This document shows positions 1 through 5,356 of a DNA stretch of 5,356 nt, piece after piece (the first letter of the stretch is position 1; the number at the start of each line of letters is the position of its first letter). The translations under genes were made by a program, and so were the position numbers. The notes under the pieces are model-generated. The model saw only the letters and a list, made by a program, of their open reading frames with translations, made no database searches and had not been told where the DNA came from. Origin of the DNA: an uncultured Porphyromonas sp. (GTDB lineage Bacteria > Bacteroidota > Bacteroidia > Bacteroidales > Porphyromonadaceae); contig URKO01000105.1 of the NCBI GenBank assembly GCA_900548415.1, forward strand, positions 1 to 5,356, given 5' to 3'.

Positions 1-99
1 GAGGGCGTAGCCCGAACGACTGGGGGAGCCGATGGGTACACCCCGCATAACGACCTCCCCTCGTGGGAGGTCGGACTTACTTTCATCAGACAGCAATAA
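1..99 (+). CDS. C-terminal end of an unidentified protein (partial, convergent with nifJ)
   Basis: Frame 1 is open from the window edge to a TAA stop at 97-99, giving 32 residues that end in SWEVGLTFIRQQ. That last stretch alternates hydrophobic (W, V, L, F) with polar or small residues (E, G, T), as in the closing strand of an outer-membrane beta-barrel. The barrel idea is inference from this pattern only. A strong hairpin begins nine bases after the stop (109-141), the spacing expected of a terminator, and this supports the frame being real. A perfect 9-bp inverted repeat (51-73) lies inside the coding part. An open frame this short could arise by chance, and the start and most of the protein are outside the window, so no function can be named. 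Confidence 0.5.
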   Translation, partial: EGVARTTGGADGYTPHNDLPSWEVGLTFIRQQ

Positions 100-108
100 A
101 GCACAACG

Positions 109-141
109 AAAGCCGTGTAGTTCGGATGGCTACACGGCTTT
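109..141. terminator. Bidirectional rho-independent-type terminator between convergent genes
   Basis: A perfect 12-bp stem is formed by AAAGCCGTGTAG (109-120) and CTACACGGCTTT (130-141) around a 9-base loop. The stem has a GC-rich core and A/T at its base, so either strand ends the hairpin with TTT. On the minus strand the T-rich stretch is broken but continues (CGTTGTGCTTTATT). It lies nine bases after the stop of the left-edge frame and 56 bases after the nifJ stop, the right place to end both transcripts. The U-tract is weak on both strands, so efficiency is uncertain. Confidence 0.75.
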
Positions 142-154
142 GCTATGTTGGGAA

Positions 155-180
155 AGCCTGCTGGGCTTACGCCGCAGGCT
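155..180 (-). terminator. Stem-loop with GNRA-type tetraloop in the nifJ 3' untranslated region
   Basis: Read on the nifJ strand, AGCCTGC pairs with GCAGGCT (7 bp). After a two-base bulge (CA) on the 3' side, a further GGC/GCC stem encloses a GTAA loop closed by C-G, a GNRA tetraloop. It begins 17 bases after the nifJ stop codon and is followed by TTTCCC, so the U-tract is poor. It could be a first weak terminator or a hairpin that protects the 3' end of the mRNA from exonucleases, with the stronger terminator at 109-141 behind it. The structure is read from the sequence; the role is inference. Confidence 0.5.
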
Positions 181-197
181 CGGGATAGTCAGACAGA

Positions 198-3100
198 CTA
201 GGTGAGGTCTACGGCATGTACCTCCTCAGGCGTGGTGGGCTCGGGCTTGGCATCGAGGATGTCAGCGAGAGGACCGTAGTTGTTTTCCCACTCGGTAGAT
301 GAGATACGTACGTAGGTGCTGTAGCGCTTGTAAGCGGAGCGGAGTGACTCGTTGGCTAGCTCCTCAGCAATCTCTGGGTACATCTTGAAGAGTGAAGCGT
401 AGCGTACCTCGCCCTTGAGGAAGTCCTTGAACTTTGAGAAGTCAGGCTCCTTGCTGTCGAGTACAAAGGGGTTCTTGCCCTCCTGCTCAAGACGTGGGTC
501 GTGATGCCAGAGGTGCCAGTAACCACACTCTACGGCGCGCTTCTGCTCGTTCTGTGCATTGCCCATACCACCCTTGAGTCCGTGTGAGATACAGGGTGAG
601 TAAGCGATCACGAGTGATGGACCCTCGTAAGCCTCAGCCTCGCGGAGTACCTTGAGCGTCTGAGCGGGGTTGGCGCCCATAGCGATCTGAGCTACATAGA
701 CGTAACCGTAGGTGGTTGCGATGAGACCTAGATCCTTCTTGCGGACACGCTTACCTGATGCGGCAAACTTAGCGATAGCACCCAGAGGTGTACTCTTAGA
801 GGATTGTCCACCCGTATTAGAGTAGACCTCCGTATCGAGTACGAGGACGTTGACGTTCTTGCCCGAAGCGAGTACGTGGTCGAGACCTCCGAAGCCGATA
901 TCGTATGCCCATCCGTCACCACCGATGATCCACTGTGAGGGCTTGACGAAGTAGTGACGCAGGTTGTAGATGTAGTGCATGTGACCCTTAGCCTCAGCAT
1001 CGAGCAGAGGTAGGATCTTGTAGCTGAGCTGCTGTGAAGCATCGCCATTGAAGCGCTGCTCGACCCACTCGCTGAGTAGCTGACGTAGCTCATCGCTAAT
1101 CGGCTCCTTACCCTCCTCTAGAACCTCCTTGACGAGGTGTACGAGGCGGTTGCGGTTCGAGCTAGAGGCGATGTACATACCCATACCAAACTCAGCATTG
1201 TCCTCAAAGAGAGAGTTAGCCCATGCGGGACCCTCGCCACGGTCATTGGTTGTGTAGGGAGTAGAGGGTGCTGAAGCTGAGTAGATAGAGGAGCAGCCGG
1301 TGGCGTTTGCCACTACCTGACGAGTGCCGAAGAGCTGCGTTAGTAGCTTGACATAAGGAGTCTCACCACAACCAGAGCAAGCTCCAGAGTACTCAAAGAG
1401 GGGCTGTGCAAACTGTGAGTTCTTGACGTTGGACTGTACGTCGACCATGTAAGACTTGTTGGTCACCTGATGACGCATGTAGTCCCAGTCGCACTGCTTG
1501 TCGCGAACCTCGTCGAGGTGCACCATCTTGAGAGCCTTACCCTGCTTATTGCCTGGACAGGTGTTGACGCAGTTGGCGCAACCGAGACAGTCGAGGTAGT
1601 TGACCTGAATGCGGAACTTGAGGCCAGCCTCCTTGAAGCCCTTGCCCGTAGCATCAAGTAGTGCTACGTCGGTACCCTGAGCCTCCTGCTCGTTGAGTAG
1701 GAATGGACGGATCGTAGCGTGAGGACAGACGAAAGCGCACTGGTTGCACTGGATACAGTTGTCCTCGATCCATACAGGTACGAGGTCAGAGACACCACGC
1801 TTCTCCGAGTCAGCCGTACCAGAGTCCCAGGTACCATCCTCGCGACCTGCGAAGGCAGAGACGGGGAGTGTATCACCCTTCTGAGCGTTGATGACACGTA
1901 CTACGTTCTGTACGAAGTCGGTGTCGCCAGCGTGCTTGACAGCAGGCTCGTCGGGTAGGTTAGCCCACTCAGCCTTGACAGGAACCTGGATGACGTTGGC
2001 TCCCTCGTCGACAGCTGCGAAGTTCTTATTGACAATCTCCTCACCCTTGCGAGAGTAAGACTTGACGATGAACTTCTTCATCTGCTCTACAGCTAGATCG
2101 TAAGGTATGACGCCAGAGATCTTGAAGAAGGCACTCTGCAGGATCGTGTTCGTGCGGTTGCCTAGACCAATGCGCTGAGCGATCTCGGTAGCGTTGATCA
2201 TGTAGAAGGAGATCTCGTTCTCAGCGAGGTAACGCTTGATGTGGTTAGGTAGGTGCTCCTCGATGCTGTCTAGATCCCAAACAGAGTTGAGGAGGAACGT
2301 ACCGCCCTTGCGAAGTCCTGCGAGGACATCGTACATGCGTAGGTAAGCAGGTACGTGGCAAGCAACGAAGTTGGGGCGTACGACTAGATAGGTACTACGG
2401 ATGGGCTGATCGCCAAAGCGTAGGTGAGAGGCGGTAAAGCCGCCACTCTTCTTAGAGTCGTAAGCGAAGTAAGCCTGGCAGTACTTGTTGGTGTTTTCGC
2501 CGATGATCTTGACGGAGTTTTTGTTTGCACCGACCGTACCATCAGCACCTAGTCCGAAGAACTTAGCCTCGTAAGCATCGCTCTCGAGCTCGACCTCCTT
2601 GCCTAGGGGTAGAGACTTGAAGGTGACATCGTCGACGATACCAACGGTAAACTGATCCTTCGGCTCATTCATCGCTAGATTGTCAAAGACGGCGATGATC
2701 TGAGCGGGTGTCGTGTCCTTGCTCGATAGACCGTAGCGACCGCCTACGACTAGGGGTGCGTTGGGCTGTGTGTAGAGAGCGTTCTTGACATCGAGGTAGA
2801 GCGGATCACCAGCAGCTCCTGCCTCCTTGGTGCGGTCGAGGACAGCGATACGCTTGACACTCTTGGGCAGTGCACCGAGGAAGTGCTCTACGCTGAATGG
2901 ACGATAGAGGTGTACGGCTACGAGTCCTACCTTCTTGCCCTGAGCGCGTAGGTAGTCGATAGACTCGCGGATGGCCTCTGTGGCAGAGCCCATAGCGATG
3001 ACGACGTGCTCAGCCTCGGGGTCTCCGTAGTAGTCGAAGAGATGGTAGTGACGTCCTGTGATCTTAGCTAGCTGATCCATATAGTCCTGTACGATAGCGG

Positions 3101-3827
3101 GGACTGCATCGTAGAAGGGGTTGGAAGCCTCACGAGCCTGGAAGAAGATGTCGCCGTTCTGAGCAGTACCACGTACTACGGGAGCATGCGCACTGAGTGC
3201 ACGCTCACGGAACTGACGCAGAGCCTTCTGGTCGATGAGTGGCTCGAGGTCCTCGTTAGAGAGGTACTCGATCTTCTGGATCTCGTGTGATGTGCGGAAG
3301 CCGTCGAAGAAGTGGATGAAAGGTACGCGGCTCTTGATTGCTGTGAGGTGTGCTACAGCGGCGAGGTCCATGACTTCCTGTACAGAACCCGTGCAGAGCT
3401 GTGCGAGACCAGTCATACGAGCACTCATCACGTCCTGATGGTCACCAAAGATAGAGAGCGCTTGAGATGCGATCGTACGAGCAGCTACGTGGTAGACGCC
3501 TGGGAGTAACTCACCAGCCACTTTGTACATATTAGGAAGCATCAGGAGTAGTCCCTGAGATGCGGTAAAGGTGACACCGAGAGCACCAGCCTGTAGAGCA
3601 CCGTGCATAGCGCCAGCAGCACCAGCCTCGCTCTGCATCTCCTGTACCTCGACGATCTCTCCGAAGATGTTCTTGCGCTTTGCAGCTGCCCACTCATCGA
3701 CATACTCCGCCATCGTGGAGGAGGGAGTGATAGGGTAGATAGCAGCTACCTCGCTAAACATGTAGGCGACGTGTGCGGCCGCTTGGTTGCCGTCACAGGT
3801 CATTGTTTTTTTAGTTGGATTAGCCAT
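198..3827 (-). CDS. nifJ: Pyruvate:ferredoxin (flavodoxin) oxidoreductase, single-chain
   Basis: This cytoplasmic enzyme oxidises pyruvate with CoA to acetyl-CoA and CO2 and passes two electrons to ferredoxin or flavodoxin. The 1209 residues cover the full single-chain family in order. The N-terminal domain has YPITPSS (31-37), E67 of QSEAG and R117, matching the thiamine- and pyruvate-contacting Thr, Glu and Arg of the Desulfovibrio africanus enzyme. A transketolase-C-like domain (about 260-415) follows, then the gamma-type domain with GLGADGTVGANK (425-436) and the EKR motif (675-677). A two-cluster ferredoxin domain has cysteines 691/694/697/701 and 747/750/753/757. The thiamine-diphosphate domain has GDGWAYDIG (970-978) and NTGGQ (1004-1008). 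The proximal 4Fe-4S ligands C817, C820, C845 and C1079 are all present. ATG is chosen because only nine residues precede the conserved TCDGNQ motif. The protein stops soon after the catalytic core and lacks the long C-terminal extension of the D. africanus enzyme. It lies 45 bases downstream of an ATPase gene on the same strand. Activity on another 2-oxoacid is possible but less likely. Confidence 0.97.
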   Translation of the reverse strand: MANPTKKTMTCDGNQAAAHVAYMFSEVAAIYPITPSSTMAEYVDEWAAAKRKNIFGEIVEVQEMQSEAGAAGAMHGALQAGALGVTFTASQGLLLMLPNMYKVAGELLPGVYHVAARTIASQALSIFGDHQDVMSARMTGLAQLCTGSVQEVMDLAAVAHLTAIKSRVPFIHFFDGFRTSHEIQKIEYLSNEDLEPLIDQKALRQFRERALSAHAPVVRGTAQNGDIFFQAREASNPFYDAVPAIVQDYMDQLAKITGRHYHLFDYYGDPEAEHVVIAMGSATEAIRESIDYLRAQGKKVGLVAVHLYRPFSVEHFLGALPKSVKRIAVLDRTKEAGAAGDPLYLDVKNALYTQPNAPLVVGGRYGLSSKDTTPAQIIAVFDNLAMNEPKDQFTVGIVDDVTFKSLPLGKEVELESDAYEAKFFGLGADGTVGANKNSVKIIGENTNKYCQAYFAYDSKKSGGFTASHLRFGDQPIRSTYLVVRPNFVACHVPAYLRMYDVLAGLRKGGTFLLNSVWDLDSIEEHLPNHIKRYLAENEISFYMINATEIAQRIGLGNRTNTILQSAFFKISGVIPYDLAVEQMKKFIVKSYSRKGEEIVNKNFAAVDEGANVIQVPVKAEWANLPDEPAVKHAGDTDFVQNVVRVINAQKGDTLPVSAFAGREDGTWDSGTADSEKRGVSDLVPVWIEDNCIQCNQCAFVCPHATIRPFLLNEQEAQGTDVALLDATGKGFKEAGLKFRIQVNYLDCLGCANCVNTCPGNKQGKALKMVHLDEVRDKQCDWDYMRHQVTNKSYMVDVQSNVKNSQFAQPLFEYSGACSGCGETPYVKLLTQLFGTRQVVANATGCSSIYSASAPSTPYTTNDRGEGPAWANSLFEDNAEFGMGMYIASSSNRNRLVHLVKEVLEEGKEPISDELRQLLSEWVEQRFNGDASQQLSYKILPLLDAEAKGHMHYIYNLRHYFVKPSQWIIGGDGWAYDIGFGGLDHVLASGKNVNVLVLDTEVYSNTGGQSSKSTPLGAIAKFAASGKRVRKKDLGLIATTYGYVYVAQIAMGANPAQTLKVLREAEAYEGPSLVIAYSPCISHGLKGGMGNAQNEQKRAVECGYWHLWHHDPRLEQEGKNPFVLDSKEPDFSKFKDFLKGEVRYASLFKMYPEIAEELANESLRSAYKRYSTYVRISSTEWENNYGPLADILDAKPEPTTPEEVHAVDLT

Positions 3828-3872
3828 TTCTATGTATTGATATTCCTTGTGTGTTGTTGTTAGTATGTTGCT
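3828..3872 (-). promoter_or_regulatory. A-rich leader / intergenic gap before nifJ
   Basis: Only 45 bases separate the stop of the ATPase gene from the nifJ ATG. On the coding strand the gap is rich in A and poor in G, with repeated AACA units. The one Shine-Dalgarno-like run (AAGGA) sits about 16 bases before the ATG, too far for normal use. Bacteroidetes genes commonly rely on A-rich, unstructured leaders rather than Shine-Dalgarno pairing, and this one fits. I found no TAnnTTTG element in the gap or in the roughly 200 bases upstream, so nifJ may be read from the ATPase promoter or from a weaker promoter I cannot recognise. Confidence 0.45.
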
Positions 3873-5057
3873 CTAGTAGATAAAGCCGAAGAGCCATAGC
3901 GGGATGACATTGTCATGCCCCATGGGGATGCCTTGCACTGCGTAGTAGCGGTCGGGACGATAGCGCCCACCCAGCTCCTTGTCAATGCGAAATTCATAAG
4001 TCTCGTCCAGTACGAAGTGTACCTGTGCCCGCCCACCAGCATTGACTTGGTGTGCATGATGTAGGTGCGTCAGGAAGAATGTGGAGTAAAGCTCAGGACT
4101 AGTCACCGGCTCGGGGACGAGTGCATAGCCTATGTTGGTGTTTTGCAGATAGCACATAGCCGGCTTGCGGGTAGTCGCCTCAGAGCCTACACGATATAGC
4201 TGCGTGACGAGACCTGCATCGGAGAGGATGTGCATATAGTTGGAGATGGTAGCGCGTGAGGCACTGATCATCTGCGAGAGTTGCGAGATATTGGGCGAGG
4301 TAGGTGCCGTGCGCCCCAGCTCGTAGAGTAGCCTGCGTAGCTTGGGTAGAAGACGCTGGTCGAGGTTGCGTAGGAAGCTCACATCGACCTCCAGCATCAT
4401 GTTGATATTCTTCAGCAGATTCTCCGAGTAGTTGCGATCCTCGAGGAAGAAGGGGTAGTAGCCGTGGTGCGTGTAGTCCGCCAAGTAGTTGAGCGGATTG
4501 ACCATCCCCATGATCTCGCGAGAGATGGTCTCGTGATCCTTCAGTATCTCCTCGAGCGTGACCTGCGGGAGGTTAAGCCCCGTCTTGAGCTGTATGAACT
4601 CACGGAGCGAGAAGCCGTCCAGTCGGTAGACAGTTCCTGGCAGCTGCTCCTCGATGGGAAGCGCCGAGTCGTACTGTACGATCGAGGTGGTGTAGATAAT
4701 CTGCAGGTCTGGCATCAAGTGCATACACTCCAGCAGATCTTCGTGCCACGAGGGGTACTTATAGATCTGGTCTAGCAGCAGATGCCGCCCGCCATGATCG
4801 TAAAAGGTCTTAGCAAAGTCTACAAGCGTCTCACTCGTAAAGAGAAAGTTGTTGAGATTGACATAGAGACACTTTCTATTGAGTGACCCAAAAGTCCTCG
4901 CAGCGTAGTCTAGGAGGAAGGTGGTCTTGCCCACGCCACGACAGCCATAGATGCCGATCAGCGGGGCGGAGAAGTCAATCTCGCCAAAGAGGCTGCGCTG
5001 TATCGGATTGCTCAGGTTGCGCAGCAGGTAGTCGTGTGTTCTATAGAGTGCCTCCAC
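3873..5057 (-). CDS. AAA_14/DUF4143-type ATPase with winged-helix region and altered catalytic residues
   Basis: The 394-residue length is normal for the family, whose cellular role is mostly unknown. An N-terminal P-loop domain carries Walker A GCRGVGKT (38-45) and a Walker-B-like strand HLLLDQ (92-97) followed by KYPSW (100-104), a family hallmark. DGFSLREF (147-154) matches the conserved G-L-S-F-R-E-Y segment. Residues about 236-300 look like a winged helix (ISQLSQMISASRATISNYMHIL followed by a basic KP turn is the helix-turn-helix portion; positions 258-278). The end, IPLWLFGFIY (385-394), is typical of Bacteroidetes members. No signal peptide or membrane segment is evident, so it is probably cytoplasmic. 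The start is GTG: no ATG lies in frame upstream before a TAG, and the first internal ATG comes after Walker B. Several usually conserved residues differ: Q97 replaces the Walker B glutamate, the S-R-R segment before Y144 reads Q-L-P, and H347 and R357 sit where acidic residues are usual in the DUF4143 part. A good promoter lies upstream and nifJ follows after 45 bases. Function cannot be assigned; a nucleotide-binding, DNA-binding protein is the best description. Confidence 0.88.
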   Translation of the reverse strand: MEALYRTHDYLLRNLSNPIQRSLFGEIDFSAPLIGIYGCRGVGKTTFLLDYAARTFGSLNRKCLYVNLNNFLFTSETLVDFAKTFYDHGGRHLLLDQIYKYPSWHEDLLECMHLMPDLQIIYTTSIVQYDSALPIEEQLPGTVYRLDGFSLREFIQLKTGLNLPQVTLEEILKDHETISREIMGMVNPLNYLADYTHHGYYPFFLEDRNYSENLLKNINMMLEVDVSFLRNLDQRLLPKLRRLLYELGRTAPTSPNISQLSQMISASRATISNYMHILSDAGLVTQLYRVGSEATTRKPAMCYLQNTNIGYALVPEPVTSPELYSTFFLTHLHHAHQVNAGGRAQVHFVLDETYEFRIDKELGGRYRPDRYYAVQGIPMGHDNVIPLWLFGFIY

Positions 5058-5102
5058 TACTTTATCTTGATGCTTGGACTAGATACCTATATCTTGGTAG
5101 GA

Positions 5103-5132
5103 CAAAGGTACGCAAACTTCTTCAATTGACAA
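5103..5132 (-). promoter_or_regulatory. Bacteroidetes-type vegetative promoter for the ATPase gene
   Basis: On the minus strand TTG (5132-5130) is followed by exactly 19 bases and then TACCTTTG (5110-5103), an exact match to the Bacteroidetes sigma-ABfr consensus (TTG at -33, TAnnTTTG at -7). Transcription would start a few bases further, near 5095-5099, giving a 5' leader of about 40 bases before the GTG at 5057. This spacing supports the GTG start. It is the only TAnnTTTG match I found in the non-coding parts on either side of the two genes, so it may also serve nifJ. Confidence 0.8.
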
Positions 5133-5356
5133 GTGCTCTTGGCAAAAATCTTCGTAAATCGAGCGAACTGACCGACTCGGATGACAAGTCACCCTAAATG
5201 GACTAGCAAGGGGTAGGCACCACTTACCTCTTGATAAAGAGCAAATAAGCAGTTCATCGAGAGCCTCTCCGCTCTCGTGTAGCCCTGCTGAGACTGTTGC
5301 ATAAAGGCGAATCGCTGTGTTGCTTTCGGGATTCGGCTTCGGTCACATACGTAGGT
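5133..5356. other. Non-coding region with hairpins and repeat-like sequence
   Basis: No convincing gene is visible. A perfect 7-bp hairpin (CGAGAGC 5258-5264, GCTCTCG 5271-5277, 6-base loop) lacks a U-tract on either side, so it is not an obvious terminator. CTCTT/AAGAG (5228-5241) forms a smaller hairpin with a GATA loop. From about 5291 the sequence becomes repeat-like: three TTCGG units at 5325-5342, a CGAATC/GATTCG pair (5308-5335), and GGTCACATAC (5341-5350), which seems to be entering a palindrome cut by the window edge. A frame on the minus strand is open from the edge to a TGA at 5189-5191, but its codon use and lack of recognisable motifs do not support a gene. Confidence 0.5.

Noticed and set aside
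1463..1958. Overlapping open frames of 60-80 codons on both strands inside nifJ.
   Set aside because: They are shadows of nifJ, with low-complexity Ser/Thr/Arg or Val/Leu-rich translations and no motifs; the nifJ frame here encodes the eight ferredoxin-domain cysteines.
3806..3812. Run of seven A residues in codons 5-8 of nifJ, considered as a slippage or frameshift site.
   Set aside because: The frame is AAA-AAA-ACA, not the A-AAA-AAC arrangement for -1 frameshifting, and the run encodes an ordinary lysine pair near the N-terminus of a highly conserved enzyme; seven A is short for phase variation.
3904..3916. ATGACA-T-TGTCAT inverted repeat about 80 bases upstream of nifJ, considered as an operator.
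   Set aside because: It lies inside the conserved C-terminal coding part of the ATPase gene, matches no operator I know, and a 6-bp palindrome is common by chance.
4464..5197. Plus-strand open frames of about 100 codons opposite the ATPase gene.
   Set aside because: The opposing minus frame encodes a recognisable P-loop ATPase; the plus frames show no domain, and the second one runs across the ATPase promoter.
5189..5356. Minus-strand frame open for 55 codons from the right edge to a TGA, a possible C-terminal end of an upstream gene.
   Set aside because: This length is expected by chance in some frame, a second frame is also open for over 30 codons, codon use includes CGA, AGA and AGG, and the sequence is repeat-like with hairpins. 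Extending the sequence to the right would settle it.
1..5356. CRISPR array, tRNA, rRNA or a complete insertion sequence.
   Set aside because: No regularly spaced repeats, no cloverleaf or rRNA-like sequence, and no transposase frame were seen on either strand.

Overview
The window carries two complete genes on the minus strand, the tail of a probable convergent gene at the left edge, and about 300 bases of non-coding DNA at the right edge. It looks like an anaerobic member of the Bacteroidales. The large gene is a pyruvate:ferredoxin oxidoreductase of the single-chain anaerobe type. The second gene is an AAA_14/DUF4143-type ATPase with the C-terminal ending typical of Bacteroidetes copies. 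Upstream of that gene is an exact match to the Bacteroidetes vegetative promoter (TTG, 19 bases, TAnnTTTG). Base composition near half GC would fit a Porphyromonas of the asaccharolytica/uenonis kind, but the genus is inference.

Layout, left to right. Positions 1-99 (+) are an open frame that reads as the C-terminal 32 residues of a protein with an amphipathic beta-strand-like end. Positions 109-141 are a perfect 12-bp hairpin between the two convergent genes, probably a bidirectional terminator. A second hairpin with a GNRA-type loop (155-180) lies just after the nifJ stop. nifJ fills 198-3827 (-) and is intact, with all three iron-sulfur cluster ligand sets and the thiamine-diphosphate site present. 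A 45-base A-rich leader (3828-3872) separates it from the ATPase gene (3873-5057, -), which starts at GTG. The promoter at 5103-5132 (-) would drive the ATPase gene. I see no comparable promoter in the short gap before nifJ, so the two may share a transcript. The right edge (5133-5356) holds hairpins and repeat-like sequence but no convincing gene.

How it fits together: NifJ converts pyruvate to acetyl-CoA, CO2 and reduced ferredoxin/flavodoxin, a central energy step in saccharolytic or amino-acid-fermenting anaerobes. The ATPase has no established link to that reaction. It keeps a good Walker A motif and a winged-helix region, but residues at the Walker B glutamate and other usually conserved positions are changed. 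A nucleotide-binding, possibly DNA-binding protein that has lost catalysis is the most interesting possibility in the window. I see no evidence for a wholly new system: most of the DNA is a housekeeping metabolic gene.
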